Shown here: positions 38,420 to 48,908 of the stretch, in pieces
Layout: the number at the start of each line of letters is the position of its first letter
Numbering within the stretch: position 1 is the stretch's first letter
Source of the DNA: Halorientalis persicus
GTDB taxonomy: Archaea; Halobacteriota; Halobacteria; Halobacteriales; Haloarculaceae
Assembly: GCF_900110215.1 (NCBI RefSeq)
Contig: NZ_FOCX01000013.1
Span: 1 to 64,000, forward strand
DNA length: 64,000 bases
Direction: 5' to 3'
Notes under the pieces: model-generated
What the model was told of the DNA's origin: nothing
What the model saw: only the letters and a program-made list of their open reading frames with translations
Database searches by the model: none
Translations under genes and position numbers: made by a program

Positions 38420-38794
38420 TCAGGACTCGTTAGTCTCGAGGACGAGGGTGACGGTCTTGGTCGCCAGGTCTGCGAACCTGTCGGCGATGTTGTCACGACC
38501 GCTGCGCCGGAGCGAGTGTGCAGTCACCGTGTGCGCGAACGCCAGAAGCACGAGCTCTTGGTCAGCAAGCTCGATTTCGGGATTGACGCTGTCGGCGATT
38601 TCAGCTAAAGATGCTGCGGCGTCGAACGCCCGAGCGAGGTCGTCCAGATCGCCGGCGGTGGGATCAACCGTGTACTGGGCTGCTGTCCGGAGTGCTTCGC
38701 GGTGAGAGAGCGACTCGCCGACCGAGGGTTCGATCGTCGGTGCGCTGTTCGTCGATTGTGCTGGTCCTGCAGCTGGAGAATTCTTTGTCGACAT
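38420..38794 (-). CDS. Helical protein of unknown function
   Basis: A protein of 124 residues starting at ATG 38794 (MSTKNSPAAGPAQST). The first 35 are low-complexity; the rest is all helical (DDLARAFDAAASLAEIADS, ELVLLAFAHTVTAHSLRR). Leader element 52 nt upstream (38847-38859). No family recognised. Confidence 0.65.
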   Translation of the reverse strand: MSTKNSPAAGPAQSTNSAPTIEPSVGESLSHREALRTAAQYTVDPTAGDLDDLARAFDAAASLAEIADSVNPEIELADQELVLLAFAHTVTAHSLRRSGRDNIADRFADLATKTVTLVLETNES

Positions 38795-38846
38795 GGATTT
38801 GTGGAATTGCACTGCGGTTGGTTTTCGATTCGATCTTCAGCCTCGT

Positions 38847-38859
38847 GAGAGGGACAAAC
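38847..38859 (-). promoter_or_regulatory. GTTTGT leader element, copy 16
   Basis: GTTTGTCCCTCTC, ACGAGGCTGAAG; 52 nt to the start at 38794. The GGGTG half is weak here. Confidence 0.5.
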
Positions 38860-38900
38860 GACGCTGTTTGCTCGAGAGGACGAAAGGGGAGAGAACGTTG

Positions 38901-39215
38901 CTAGACGAGATCCTCGGCATCAAGTTCGTCGTCGTGGTACTCTTGGCCAGCCTTGTAGAACACGGGCAGGGCAGTCAGGGCGTAGACAGTCATGACCCCG
39001 ACCATGAGCCAGTAGTCGCTGTAGAAGGCGCCGAGGCCGGCCAGGAGCATCGAGACAGCAAATGAATAGATGATGAAGTAGGCGATGAACCGCTGGTTTT
39101 TCCAGTAGTTGACGAAGTTTTCAGCCATTTCTGGGAGTGCGTCGACGAACTCGTTGCCGAAGGTTTTCAGCGAGTCGGTCGATCCCCGGACGCTGGAAAG
39201 GAACCGTCTGATCAT
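38901..39215 (-). CDS. Small membrane protein
   Basis: A protein of 104 residues with an N-terminal amphipathic region, two membrane segments (about 43-62 and 69-86) and an acidic C-terminal tail. The start ATG overlaps the stop of the 49-codon gene upstream as ATGA. Function unknown. Confidence 0.7.
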   Translation of the reverse strand: MIRRFLSSVRGSTDSLKTFGNEFVDALPEMAENFVNYWKNQRFIAYFIIYSFAVSMLLAGLGAFYSDYWLMVGVMTVYALTALPVFYKAGQEYHDDELDAEDLV

Positions 39216-39361
39216 CCCAGGACGGGAACAGCCTCGTGGTCTTCTCCGTGGCGACCGATCGCTAGGAGTTCCGTCCCCTGCAGTTCGAAGGAGACGGTAT
39301 CGCCGTCACGGGAGAGCGATACATTTGATTTCTGGATGAGATGGTCGTCACTGTCAGTCAT
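39212..39361 (-). CDS. Micro-protein coupled to a membrane protein gene
   Basis: A gene of 49 codons from ATG 39361 (MTDSDDHLIQKSNVSLS), strand-rich (VSLSRDGDTVSFELQGTE), ending four bases inside the next gene (ATGA). The layout resembles a minimal all-beta or AbrB-like fold, but no call can be made. It marks the right end of block B. Confidence 0.6.
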   Translation of the reverse strand: MTDSDDHLIQKSNVSLSRDGDTVSFELQGTELLAIGRHGEDHEAVPVLG

Positions 39362-39574
39362 CGATATATTCTTTCTTTCCTGCCAACAAAATTGTTGTGG
39401 AACATTATCCCCTCGAATTTCGAAATGACGATTTCAAAAATCACAATTTCCAGAATTGGGATGCTGACTGCCTGGCTGTGCTGTCGCTCACACACCCCTG
39501 AGGGGTCCAATCCAGACCGAAAACTATGGTGGTTGAGGCTAGCCCCTTTTTAGAGAGGCTAATTGAGATGCAGT

Positions 39575-40486
39575 ATGAAATTTGAGCGGCAAAAGGTCCC
39601 GCAACCGGTCTACGGGACAGTCAACATCTACCGAATCGGGGACACGCTCATTGATACCGGCCACGTCACCGAGGACTCCCGGATGGCGATGGCTGATGCG
39701 CTCGATAGCGGGGGCCTTGCTGATGTCGAGCGTGTGGTTCTGACCCACCCCCACATCGATCACGTCGGCGGGAGTCAGACACTGCCCGAACTTGCGGCGC
39801 TTCCTCACGTTGTCTTCGAGGGCGTCCCGTCGATTATCACCGACTTTCGGCGGTACCTCAAGCGCGTTCACGAAGAGATTCAGGAACGGAGTATCGGGCT
39901 TGCCGCGGATCGAAGCGCCATCGATGAATCCTACTTTCCGATCGACGATTACGCCGAAGACGACATCCAGATCGGTCGCGTCGTCGGGGACGGCGATACG
40001 GTTCGATTGGGGGAGTATTCGTGTGAAGTCATCCATACCCCGGGCCACTCCAGACAGCATATGGCACTCTGGCATGCCGACAGCAAAACAATGTTCTCGG
40101 CGGATCTCGTATCGACGAACGGCCACTTCATGTACGGCCCGCTCTATGGAGATGTCGGCTCCTATATCGATTCCCTGCAACGACTGCGGACCTACGATGC
40201 GAATTATTTGGTGCCGGGCCACGGTCCAGTCATTTCGGATCCAACGAAACGGATCGAGGAGGCACTCGGAAAGACTCGGAGAGCCATGAGTGGTATCAAG
40301 ACAGCTGTGGAAACCACCAACGACCGGATCGCAGCCGGCCAACTCGCCAGAGAGGTGTTCGAAGCGACGGAGGAGACGATCGGGTTCCTCACGCTTGTCG
40401 TGTGTGAGTACTTGGAGTATCTCGAAGACGAAAATGAAGTCGTCATTTCGTACGCAGAGGACGGTATTTTTGCAGCATCAAGTTGA
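39575..40486 (+). CDS. MBL-fold metallo-hydrolase
   Basis: A protein of 303 residues starting at ATG 39575 (MKFERQKVPQPVYG). Zinc ligands are in place: THPHIDHVGG (HxHxDH, about 71-80), HTPGHSRQH (about 151-159) and VPGHGPV near 221, the glyoxalase-II type pattern. The substrate is unknown. It leads towards the UbiD pair, 0.6 kb downstream on the same strand. Confidence 0.88.
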   Translation: MKFERQKVPQPVYGTVNIYRIGDTLIDTGHVTEDSRMAMADALDSGGLADVERVVLTHPHIDHVGGSQTLPELAALPHVVFEGVPSIITDFRRYLKRVHEEIQERSIGLAADRSAIDESYFPIDDYAEDDIQIGRVVGDGDTVRLGEYSCEVIHTPGHSRQHMALWHADSKTMFSADLVSTNGHFMYGPLYGDVGSYIDSLQRLRTYDANYLVPGHGPVISDPTKRIEEALGKTRRAMSGIKTAVETTNDRIAAGQLAREVFEATEETIGFLTLVVCEYLEYLEDENEVVISYAEDGIFAASS

Positions 40487-40620
40487 GCCGGGACACCGGT
40501 TCCATTGACACAGTAGGAGGTGACCGCGGAGAAAGTCGCTTCGGAGTGCGTTGACGGTACATATTTTACAGTGGCGCTAGAGACTCCTAGGAACATCCAC
40601 GAAACAATCGGGGCCCTGTA

Positions 40621-41115
40621 ATGTCGAGCCACTACATCACATCAGCAGACCATCTACCCGAGGAGTCACAGGCTGAAACCACGCTTCAGATCACAGACGC
40701 CCAGACAAAACGGATCTTCGAGGCACGCGTACGGATCGCACAGGACCCGGACAAACTCACCGATCCGGAGCCGGTGACAGTCGTCGCTGGCCCACATGAG
40801 AACGTCAGCGAAACCAGATATATCGAGCTCCTCGATGAAACCGAAGCGTCGGGCTTCGACCGAGAGTTGTTGACCCAGTTAGCGACCGAACAGGAGACCC
40901 GCTCGAATATCCTCAACACTCGGTCCGACGACCTGAGCGTACTACTCCGATATCTCGTCGAAACCGGCGAGTACGAATCAACTGCCAACGCTCTCCGCGA
41001 AATCGCCTTTAGTTACCTCGCAGCAGAACATCCGGCCCTCATCGACACCTACGCCGAGGTCCGTGAGGAGTTGGACGACGATCCGCTCGGGCGTGCTCTC
41101 GAGCAACGAGAGTGA
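40621..41115 (+). CDS. Unknown protein upstream of the UbiD pair
   Basis: A protein of 164 residues, acidic. A beta-prone half (EARVRIAQDPDKLTDPEPVTV) is followed by a helical half (LLRYLVETGEYESTANALREI). It lies 3 nt from the first UbiD gene, so it is co-transcribed and may assist it. No family recognised. Confidence 0.7.
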   Translation: MSSHYITSADHLPEESQAETTLQITDAQTKRIFEARVRIAQDPDKLTDPEPVTVVAGPHENVSETRYIELLDETEASGFDRELLTQLATEQETRSNILNTRSDDLSVLLRYLVETGEYESTANALREIAFSYLAAEHPALIDTYAEVREELDDDPLGRALEQRE

Positions 41116-41118
41116 CCA

Positions 41119-42624
41119 ATGGCTGCCAACTCGTTTCGCGACTATCTCGACCTGCTCGATGCGGATGGCTGGATTCGGACGTTCGAGGAGTCGGTATCAT
41201 GGGACCTCGAAGCCAGTGCAGTGACGATGCTCGCTAATGTCCGTGATGGGCCGATTCCCTTTTTCCAGTCGATCGCAGGGCTGGAAACGGAGACGAAGCT
41301 GGTCGGTGATCCGTACCGCGGCCCCCGTTCCCGTCCGTGGGACCACTTTGCTCGTGCGCTGGGGTTTTCAGCGGGACTCTCGGGGCGCACGTACTACGAC
41401 CGTGTCATCGACCGACTCCACACACCGGCGGAGCCGCGACTCGTCGACCGACAGGACGCCCCCTGTAAAACGACGATCCGGACGGGCGGTGACGTCGACC
41501 TCCTCTCGTTTCCGTGGCCGTACATTCACGAGGGTGACGGGGGGCGATACTCGAACCTCCACACGATCGTCGCACCGGATCCCGACACGGAGTGGGGGCG
41601 CTGGTCGAGCCATCGGATGATGCTCCACGACGATTCGCAGGCCAGTCTGCTGTTACTGGCCGGCGAGCAGGTCCCTAACCGGTACTACTATGACTACGAA
41701 CCACGGGACGAACCGATGCCGATCGCAGTCGTCATCGGCGCGGAACCCACTGTCGAGTGCACTGCGGATATGTGGATTCCGTCCGGTCGGAGTGAAGCTG
41801 CCTTCGCGGGTGGACTCAAGGACGGGCCCGTAACTCTCGTCGAGTGCGAGACGAGTGACCTATACGTCCCGGCGACGGCCGAGTTGGTGCTCGAAGGGCA
41901 CGTTCGCCCCGCGGATCGTCTTGACGAGGGCCCGTTCGGGGACTACTTCGGGTACATGAACGGGCCACGTCGGTCCATGCCGGTGTTCGAGGTTGACGCG
42001 ATTACGCACCGACGAGAACCACGTCTCCCCTTCTGCGTCGAGGGAACCGGCGTCGGATATGGGCAAAACTCTTCGAGCACACTCCGAGTCGCGGCGGCCG
42101 GGCCCGACGCGACGGTCGGGCTCAGGGCCGCCGGTTTCGATGTCGAAATGGCGGTTCCGTGGCAGTTTACGTCACGAACCGTCTGGGTTATTTCGACGGA
42201 CTGTCCCTACCCGGGATACCTCCACGAGCTCGCGAACTTTATTTTCACGACGTGGGGAATGCTCCATATCGACTTCTTTGTGTTCGTCGATGCCGATGTT
42301 GATCCGCACAACCCACGAGCGGTGCTTTCGACAATCGCACTCGACGCCGATCCGGATGCCGATTTCCACCAATTCGGTGTCGAACGGATGCCAAAAGTCC
42401 CGCTCAACATCTACCAGACGCCCGACGAGAAAGGGAGCGCAGATGTGGGAACCTCGAAGGCCAAGACTGCCAAAGCTTACATCGATGCGACAACCGATGG
42501 TGACCCGAAGGAATCGACTTCGGCCGCCGAAACCCGGAAACAAGCCCAGGAACGCCTGGTCGAGGCCGGACTAGACGCTGGACGCTTCGACCGCCTCGAC
42601 GAGCGGGAGGGCGAGTCACGATGA
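41119..42624 (+). CDS. UbiD-family decarboxylase
   Basis: A protein of 501 residues, the family length. The active-site region reads LEGHVRPADRLDEGPFGDYFGYM (about 256-278), with the Arg and EGPFGD that define prenylated-FMN UbiD enzymes. These enzymes interconvert aryl or alpha,beta-unsaturated acids and CO2. No UbiX prenyltransferase is in the window. The following gene overlaps by 4 nt (ATGA) and encodes a degenerate partner. Confidence 0.9.
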   Translation: MAANSFRDYLDLLDADGWIRTFEESVSWDLEASAVTMLANVRDGPIPFFQSIAGLETETKLVGDPYRGPRSRPWDHFARALGFSAGLSGRTYYDRVIDRLHTPAEPRLVDRQDAPCKTTIRTGGDVDLLSFPWPYIHEGDGGRYSNLHTIVAPDPDTEWGRWSSHRMMLHDDSQASLLLLAGEQVPNRYYYDYEPRDEPMPIAVVIGAEPTVECTADMWIPSGRSEAAFAGGLKDGPVTLVECETSDLYVPATAELVLEGHVRPADRLDEGPFGDYFGYMNGPRRSMPVFEVDAITHRREPRLPFCVEGTGVGYGQNSSSTLRVAAAGPDATVGLRAAGFDVEMAVPWQFTSRTVWVISTDCPYPGYLHELANFIFTTWGMLHIDFFVFVDADVDPHNPRAVLSTIALDADPDADFHQFGVERMPKVPLNIYQTPDEKGSADVGTSKAKTAKAYIDATTDGDPKESTSAAETRKQAQERLVEAGLDAGRFDRLDEREGESR

Positions 42625-43991
42625 TTCCGTTTGCGCAGTACGTACAGGGACTGGCCGGCGACGACGATCTCGTGCACCTCGACGGGCCATTCGACGTTCC
42701 GGTCGATGTCCTCGCTGGTGAGGCGCTTCGTGCGAGCGGCCCGGCCCTCCAGTTCGAGCGCTCCAACGGGGTCGATCTGGTCAGTGGAGTGTTCAGTGGC
42801 GCGGATCTGATGCAGCAACGCGACGCTCAACCGTGGTCACGACTCTCGCTCGGACTCGGGTTGGATCCCGACGCGACACTCGTCGACCTCCTGGAGCGGA
42901 TCAGCGATCTCGGACCGGGCGCCGTGGACCCGGGCCCGACCTATACGGGGCAGTCGGCGTCGGGGACAGATACAGACGTACAGGAAGTACAATTGCCACA
43001 GGGGGAGGCCGACACGTGGCCCGCGCTGACACTCGGTGTTGCGTCGGTTGCAACGGCTGACGGGACACATTGGGCGCCGATCCATGGCTCGGTTGTGAGT
43101 GGCGAAAAACTCAGGGTCCGCGTGCCCGATTCCTTACAGTCGCTCCTAAGCGACGACGCAACGATCACGATCGCCCTCGGCGTCCCGCCGGCAGCTATCA
43201 CGGCTGCGTACCTGCTTGCCGTCACCGAGCGCGTCGACACGCCGATTCAATCCTGTGGGGTGGCCAGCGCTGTCCCGCTCGTGCCGACGAACGGCGGACT
43301 CGTCCCGAGTACGACGGAGATCGTCGTCGAGACGAAGATTACCGACCGAAAGCCGGACTTCCGGTCCGACCGTCGAGAAGCCTGGGAGTACGTTACCGAA
43401 AGTGAGTCGCTCTCGCTGTCAGTCGAGCGTGTCCTCACCACCGACGATCCGGTCGTTCCCGTCACCCCAGTCGGCCGGCCGCTCGCTGACGATCTCCAGC
43501 TCACGGGGGTGACGACGGCTGCGGCACTTTACCACCGAGTCAACAACTACTGGGGCATCTCGCCCGTGGAGTGGATTCTCGTGCCGGCGGAAGCCGAACT
43601 TGGCGTCTGTTTCGTGGCCAGCGATGTCCTCTATGCTGGGTTTGAGTGGCAACTTGCGAATATTCTCTTCTCGTTCTCGTCGCTGTTCGATACCGTCGTC
43701 ATCGTCGACGAGGACGTCCCGCCACAGGACTTCGGCCGTGTTCTGGCCGACATCTGGCTGAAGGCCCACCCCGCTCGCGACTGGATTTTTAGCGACCCGG
43801 ACGCGCCTGCGGCGACACGCCCCCGGTACAGACGGGACGGCGAGACGGGATCTCGCGTGTACGTCAATGCAGCCTGGGATCCGCGCTGGGAGGATACGTA
43901 CATCGCACCACGTGTCACGTTCGAGAACTCGTTCCCGAGCGTCGTCCGCGATACGGCATTGGCGCTGTGGAACGAAGAAACTACCAGCTGA
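42621..43991 (+). CDS. Degenerate UbiD-family protein, probable second subunit
   Basis: A protein of 456 residues coupled to the first UbiD. The fold markers remain (a RVNNYWGISPVEWILVPAE stretch, GFEWQLANILFSFSSLFD and DIWLKAHPARDW, matching the family C terminus), but the EGPFGD active-site motif is missing. It is probably a non-catalytic partner forming a hetero-oligomer. Confidence 0.8.
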   Translation: MIPFAQYVQGLAGDDDLVHLDGPFDVPVDVLAGEALRASGPALQFERSNGVDLVSGVFSGADLMQQRDAQPWSRLSLGLGLDPDATLVDLLERISDLGPGAVDPGPTYTGQSASGTDTDVQEVQLPQGEADTWPALTLGVASVATADGTHWAPIHGSVVSGEKLRVRVPDSLQSLLSDDATITIALGVPPAAITAAYLLAVTERVDTPIQSCGVASAVPLVPTNGGLVPSTTEIVVETKITDRKPDFRSDRREAWEYVTESESLSLSVERVLTTDDPVVPVTPVGRPLADDLQLTGVTTAAALYHRVNNYWGISPVEWILVPAEAELGVCFVASDVLYAGFEWQLANILFSFSSLFDTVVIVDEDVPPQDFGRVLADIWLKAHPARDWIFSDPDAPAATRPRYRRDGETGSRVYVNAAWDPRWEDTYIAPRVTFENSFPSVVRDTALALWNEETTS

Positions 43992-44027
43992 GTCCCGTTA
44001 CCTGCCTTCATCGAGGGTCAACTGCCA

Positions 44028-44049
44028 CCCCGCGCACGGTGGCGCGGGG
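44028..44049 (+). terminator. GC-rich hairpin downstream of the UbiD pair
   Basis: CCCCGCGC and GCGCGGGG form a perfect 8-bp stem with a 6-nt ACGGTG loop, 36 nt after the UbiD stop. It may be a terminator. The surrounding CAACTGCCA...CTTGAATGG also recalls the ends of IS200/IS605-type elements, but no transposase is here. Confidence 0.45.
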
Positions 44050-44220
44050 CTTGAATGGCTTGTCAGTGAACTCGGCCGTTAGTATTAACTCTGAGAAACA
44101 AAATTATAAGTATAAATCGAAAACGATCCTGTTTACGCAATACTCCAGTCTATTATTTCCTTCAAAGGTCAATTACTTATATTTCTTCCAATGATTATAA
44201 TAATAAAATTTTACAGTACA

Positions 44221-44230
44221 TTTATATAAG
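44221..44230 (+). promoter_or_regulatory. TATA box of the acyl-CoA operon
   Basis: TTTATATAAG is centred about 28 nt before the ATG at 44253, a strong leaderless promoter. The 43992-44252 gap is otherwise unusually AT-rich and has no gene. Confidence 0.65.
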
Positions 44231-44252
44231 GGGCCACTATTCCGAGCGGTGT

Positions 44253-45935
44253 ATGGTGACCAGCCACAACCTCACGGATTACGAAACGGTTCGAGAAGAG
44301 TTCTCGTGGGACGACATCTACGCGGAAGCCGACTGGGATGCGCCGAACGAACTGAACATCGGGCACGAGGTCGCCGACCGCCACGCGACCGACCGTGGAC
44401 AGGTCGCGCTCTATCAGGTCGGAACCGACGGGGAACTGACCACGATGACGTTCTGGGAACTCGCCGACCGATCGAGCCAGTTCGCCAACGTCCTCGCGGA
44501 CCTCGGCGTCGAGCAGGGGGAACGTGTCTTCTCGTATATGCCCCGAATCCCCGAACACTACGTGGCGCTGGTCGGGACACTCAAGCACGGCGCCGTCTGG
44601 GGGAGCGTCAACGAACGATTTGGCCCCGACGGGATCTCTTATCGGCTGGACGACTGCGACGCGAAGGTTGTCGTCACAACGACGGACAATCGCGATACGG
44701 TCGAAGACGCGCTAGACGACGCGCCAGCAGTCGAACACGTGATCACCGTCGACCGCGGCGGTGGTGCACCGGCCGACGACGTGGTCTTCAACACCGCGCT
44801 GGACGAGGCGAGTACTGAGTACGAGGTTGCCGAGACCGGCGGTGAAGACGATGCTCTGCTGTACTACACGTCTGGAACGACCGGCCTCGCCAAGGGCGTC
44901 CTCCACAAACAGCGCTGGATCGCCGGCGTCGCGGCGACCCAGAAGTACGCCGTCGACCTCCAAGACGGGGACCTCTACTGGTCGACCGGCGACCTTGGCT
45001 GGCTGACGGGTGCGATCAACACGCTCGGCGCGTGGTTCTGGGGCACCTCACTGTTCACCTACGAGGGCGAGTTCGACCCCGAAGAGTGGGCCGACTTACT
45101 CGACGAGTACCCGATCAACGTCCTGTTCTCGGTCCCGACGGCCTACCGGATGCTTCGGGAGAACGAAGAGGTACTCGACGACGCCAATCTTGACCTGCGA
45201 CATGCCCTCTCGATCGGTGAACCACTCAGCGCCGGCGTCGTCGAGTGGGGCGAGGAGGAACTCGGCGTCACCATCCTCGATACGTACGGCCAGACCGAGA
45301 CCGGGAATATGATTATCAACAACTATCCGACGATGGATCTCCGGCCGGGGTCGATGGGGAAGCCACTCCCGGGTATCGAAGCCGACATCGTCGATCCCGA
45401 GACGGGCGAGGTCATGGAACCTGGCGAAACCGGCGAGATCGCCCAGCGTGGGGACTACCCGTGTTTCTTCGCCGAGTTCTGGGAGAAACCCGAGAAGACC
45501 CGGAAGGCCTTCGTCGACGGCCCCGATGGCGAGTGGTATCTCTCAGGCGACCTGGCACACAAAGACGAAGACGGCTACTTCTGGTTCGAGGGGCGGGCCG
45601 ACGACGTGATCCTCTCGTCGGGCTACCGGATTGGTCCCTTTGAAGTCGAGAGTTCGCTGGGCGAACACGAGGCCGTTGCCGAGGCAGCGGTCGTCCCCAA
45701 ACCCCACGAAGAACGGGGCAACATCGTCAAGGCCTATGTCGTTCCGAGCGAGGGGTCGGAGCCGTCCGATAGTCTCGCGGAGGACATCCAGAACCACGTA
45801 AAAGAGGAACTCTCGGCACACGAGTATCCACGCGAGATCGAGTTCCGTGATGAACTGCCCAAGACGGTGACGGGCAAGATCCGCCGGACCGAACTCCAGG
45901 ACGAAGCCGAGGAAGAAGCCGACGTTGAGCCCTGA
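44253..45935 (+). CDS. Acyl-CoA synthetase (AMP-forming)
   Basis: A protein of 560 residues. Adenylation motifs are present: YYTSGTTGLAKGV (A3, about 209-221), DTYGQTETG (A5, about 346), YLSGDLA (A7, about 429) and PKTVTGKIRR (A10, with the catalytic Lys, about 537). It activates a carboxylic acid to its CoA thioester; medium-chain or short acyl substrates are typical of this subgroup. First gene of an operon with acyl-CoA dehydrogenase, PccA, PccB and MaoC. Confidence 0.93.
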   Translation: MVTSHNLTDYETVREEFSWDDIYAEADWDAPNELNIGHEVADRHATDRGQVALYQVGTDGELTTMTFWELADRSSQFANVLADLGVEQGERVFSYMPRIPEHYVALVGTLKHGAVWGSVNERFGPDGISYRLDDCDAKVVVTTTDNRDTVEDALDDAPAVEHVITVDRGGGAPADDVVFNTALDEASTEYEVAETGGEDDALLYYTSGTTGLAKGVLHKQRWIAGVAATQKYAVDLQDGDLYWSTGDLGWLTGAINTLGAWFWGTSLFTYEGEFDPEEWADLLDEYPINVLFSVPTAYRMLRENEEVLDDANLDLRHALSIGEPLSAGVVEWGEEELGVTILDTYGQTETGNMIINNYPTMDLRPGSMGKPLPGIEADIVDPETGEVMEPGETGEIAQRGDYPCFFAEFWEKPEKTRKAFVDGPDGEWYLSGDLAHKDEDGYFWFEGRADDVILSSGYRIGPFEVESSLGEHEAVAEAAVVPKPHEERGNIVKAYVVPSEGSEPSDSLAEDIQNHVKEELSAHEYPREIEFRDELPKTVTGKIRRTELQDEAEEEADVEP

Positions 45936-45969
45936 CGCTTGCTGAGCAGAGCCACAATATTATATATCA

Positions 45970-47136
45970 ATGAATTTCGAATCCACCGACGAACGTTCGA
46001 TGATTCGGTCGACCGCGGCGGACGTGGCGGCCAAGTACGGACCGGAGTACTGGCGCGAGAAAGAAGAGGCCGGGGAGTTCGCCCACGAGTTTTGGGACGA
46101 ACTGGCCGAGGCTGGCTTCCACGGCTTGTTGGTTCCTGAAGAGTACGAGGGCGCTAGCATGGGTATGCAAGAGATGGGGCTGGCTATGGAGACCCTCTGT
46201 GCAGAGGGGTGTGGCATGGCCGGTACCTGGTACCTCGTACTAACTGCGGGTATGGCCGCCGTCGGTATCCGCGAGAATGGGACCGAAGCGCAGAAAGAGA
46301 CCTATTTGCCGGACATCGCCAATGGAGAGCGGAACTTCTCGATCGGGATCACCGAACCCGAAGCCGGGACGAACACGCTGAACGTCGCGACCCGGGCCGA
46401 GAAAGACGGCGACGAGTATGTCCTCAACGGGAACAAGGCCTGGATCACCTTCTCGGACAGGGCCGACAACATGATCCTCGTCACGCGCACCACGCCACGC
46501 GAGGAGGTTGAGCGCGGGACCGACGGAATCAGCCTATTCATCGTCGACATGGATGATCCCGGGATCGATGTGTCGCCAATCCCCAAGCACGGTATCAACT
46601 ACTCGAAGTCCTGTGAGGTCTTCATTGAGGACGTTCGCGTCCCTGCGGAGAACTTGCTGGGCGAAGAAGACGAGGGCTGGTGGGCGCTGGTCGATATGCT
46701 GAATCCGGAGCGGATCGGCTTCGCGGCCGCCGGGACCGGCATCGGCAAACTGGCTGCGGACACGGCTATCGAGTACACCAACGACCGTGAGGTGTTCGGT
46801 GCGCCCGTGGGCAGCCATCAGGCCGTCTCGTTCCCCATCACGCAGGCCTACGCGAAGATGGAGACGGCCGCGCTGATGCGTGAAAAGGCATCCTGGCTCT
46901 ACGACCAGGGTGAGGAGTGTGGCTACGAGACCAACGTGGCCAAGGCCACCGCCGTCAGCGCCGGCATCGAGGCCGTCAAGCAGTCGATGCAGGCCTTCGG
47001 CGGCTGGGGCTACGCCAAGGAGTACGACGTCGAGCGCTGGTGGCGCGAGGTCAACCTCACGCGTTTGGCACCAGTCTCCCAACAGATGGCCTACAACCAC
47101 ATCAGCCAGGAACTCGGCTTCCCCAAATCCTACTAA
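45970..47136 (+). CDS. Acyl-CoA dehydrogenase
   Basis: A protein of 388 residues with the family signature ITEPEAGTN (about 130) and the C-terminal [19 protein letters not shown] segment (about 340-358). The flavin enzyme forms trans-2-enoyl-CoA. Its TAA overlaps the ATG of the next gene by one base. It should work with the synthetase upstream. Confidence 0.93.
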   Translation: MNFESTDERSMIRSTAADVAAKYGPEYWREKEEAGEFAHEFWDELAEAGFHGLLVPEEYEGASMGMQEMGLAMETLCAEGCGMAGTWYLVLTAGMAAVGIRENGTEAQKETYLPDIANGERNFSIGITEPEAGTNTLNVATRAEKDGDEYVLNGNKAWITFSDRADNMILVTRTTPREEVERGTDGISLFIVDMDDPGIDVSPIPKHGINYSKSCEVFIEDVRVPAENLLGEEDEGWWALVDMLNPERIGFAAAGTGIGKLAADTAIEYTNDREVFGAPVGSHQAVSFPITQAYAKMETAALMREKASWLYDQGEECGYETNVAKATAVSAGIEAVKQSMQAFGGWGYAKEYDVERWWREVNLTRLAPVSQQMAYNHISQELGFPKSY

Positions 47137-48902
47137 TGTTCGGGAAAGTTCTCGTCGCCAACCGCGGCGAAATCGCCGTCCGCGTGATGGCCGCCTGCGA
47201 AGAGTTGGGCATCGAGACGGTCGCCGTTTACAGCGACGCCGACCGCAATAGCGGCCACGTCGACTACGCCGACGAAGCCTACAACGTCGGTCCCGCACCC
47301 GCCAGCGACTCCTACCTCGATCAGGAAGAGATCGTCGACGTCGCCCAGCGGGCCGGCGCGGACGCGATCCACCCCGGCTACGGCTTCCTCGCCGAAAACG
47401 CCGAGTTCGCCGCCCGAGTCGAAGCCGCCGACGACCTCACCTGGGTCGGCCCGCCAAGCGACGCCATGGAGACGCTGGGCGAGAAGACGAAAGCCCGGAC
47501 GGTGATGCAGGAGGCCGACGTGCCGGTCGTCCCCGGGACGACCGATCCTGTCGACGATCCTGCGGAAGTACGCGAACTCGGCGAAGAGTACGGCTATCCC
47601 ATCGCCATCAAGGCCGAGGGTGGCGGTGGCGGCCGCGGCATGAAGATCGTCCGCAGTGAGTCCGAGGTCGACGACGCGCTCGAAAGCGCCCAGCGCGAGG
47701 GCGAAGCGTACTTCGACAACGATTCGGTCTACGTCGAGAAGTACCTCGAAGCTCCCAAACACATCGAAGTGCAGGTGCTCGCGGACGAACACGGCAACGT
47801 TCGCCACCTAGGCGAGCGTGACTGCTCGCTCCAGCGCCGCCACCAGAAAGTTATCGAGGAAGCACCCAGTCCGGCACTGGACGCTGAGTTGCGCGAGGAG
47901 ATCGGCGAGGCTGCTCGCCAGGGCGTCAGTGAAGCCGGCTACACCAACGCCGGCACGGTGGAGTTCCTCGTCGAGGACGGCGAGTTCTACTTCATGGAGG
48001 TCAACACCCGCATCCAGGTCGAACACACCGTCACCGAAGAGGTGACCGGCATCGACATCGTACGCTGGCAGCTCCGGGTCGCCGCGGGCGAGGAACTGGA
48101 CTTCGCACAAGAGGACGTGTCGATCGATGGCCACTCCGTCGAGTACCGCATCAACGCCGAGAATCCGGCCGACGACTTCGCACCCACGCCGGGCCCGCTG
48201 AATACGTACAGGCCGCCCGCGAGTATCGGCGTTCGCCTCGACCACGCGGTCGGACAGGGCGACGACATCGGCGGCGACTACGACTCGATGATCGCGAAAC
48301 TCATCGTCGACGGTGAGGACCGCGAGCACTGTCTCGAACGCTCCAAGCGCGCACTCGAACACTTCCAGGTCGAGGGCGTCCACACGACGATCCCCTTCCA
48401 CCGGCTGATGCTCGACGACGAGACGTTCGTCAGTGGTGAACATACCACGAAGTACCTCGATCAGGACCTCGACGAGGCGGACCTCGACGACGCTGTCGAG
48501 CAGTGGGGGTCCGAGCCGGACGCCGTCACTACCGGAAACGCAGCCGAGACAGCTGCACTCGCAGTCGAAGTCGACGGCAAACGGTTCGACGTCGTCGTCG
48601 AAGACGGACTCCCGCAAGCTCCAGCTGGCGGGTCCAGCGGCGGAAGTTCCGGCGGGTCCTCCGGCGGCGGCAGTCCGGACGTGGCAGCGGCCGGTGCGAT
48701 CACCGCCGAGATGCAGGGCACCATCCTCTCGGTCGAAGTCGCGGAAGGCGACGAGATCGCACAGGGCGACGTCGTTTGCGTACTGGAAGCGATGAAGATG
48801 GAAAACGACGTGGTCGCGTCCACGAGCGGGACCGTCTCGTCGGTCCCGATCGCGGAGGGTGAAAGCGTCGACATGGGTGACACCCTCGTTACACTGGAGT
48901 GA
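47136..48902 (+). CDS. pccA: Acetyl/propionyl-CoA carboxylase alpha subunit (biotin carboxylase + BCCP)
   Basis: A protein of 588 residues starting at ATG 47136 ([16 protein letters not shown]). An ATP-grasp biotin carboxylase domain (with GGGGGRGMK, about 165) is followed by a Gly/Ser linker ([15 protein letters not shown], about 504) and a biotinyl domain with the EAMKM biotin site (about 551). It carboxylates biotin and passes CO2 to the beta subunit. In haloarchaea propionyl-CoA is the usual substrate. Confidence 0.94.
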   Translation: MFGKVLVANRGEIAVRVMAACEELGIETVAVYSDADRNSGHVDYADEAYNVGPAPASDSYLDQEEIVDVAQRAGADAIHPGYGFLAENAEFAARVEAADDLTWVGPPSDAMETLGEKTKARTVMQEADVPVVPGTTDPVDDPAEVRELGEEYGYPIAIKAEGGGGGRGMKIVRSESEVDDALESAQREGEAYFDNDSVYVEKYLEAPKHIEVQVLADEHGNVRHLGERDCSLQRRHQKVIEEAPSPALDAELREEIGEAARQGVSEAGYTNAGTVEFLVEDGEFYFMEVNTRIQVEHTVTEEVTGIDIVRWQLRVAAGEELDFAQEDVSIDGHSVEYRINAENPADDFAPTPGPLNTYRPPASIGVRLDHAVGQGDDIGGDYDSMIAKLIVDGEDREHCLERSKRALEHFQVEGVHTTIPFHRLMLDDETFVSGEHTTKYLDQDLDEADLDDAVEQWGSEPDAVTTGNAAETAALAVEVDGKRFDVVVEDGLPQAPAGGSSGGSSGGSSGGGSPDVAAAGAITAEMQGTILSVEVAEGDEIAQGDVVCVLEAMKMENDVVASTSGTVSSVPIAEGESVDMGDTLVTLE

Positions 48903-48908
48903 ATACAG

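Noticed and set aside
44028-44049. IS200/IS605 end with omega RNA
   Set aside because: Only a GC hairpin and a vague resemblance; no TnpA or TnpB gene remains nearby.
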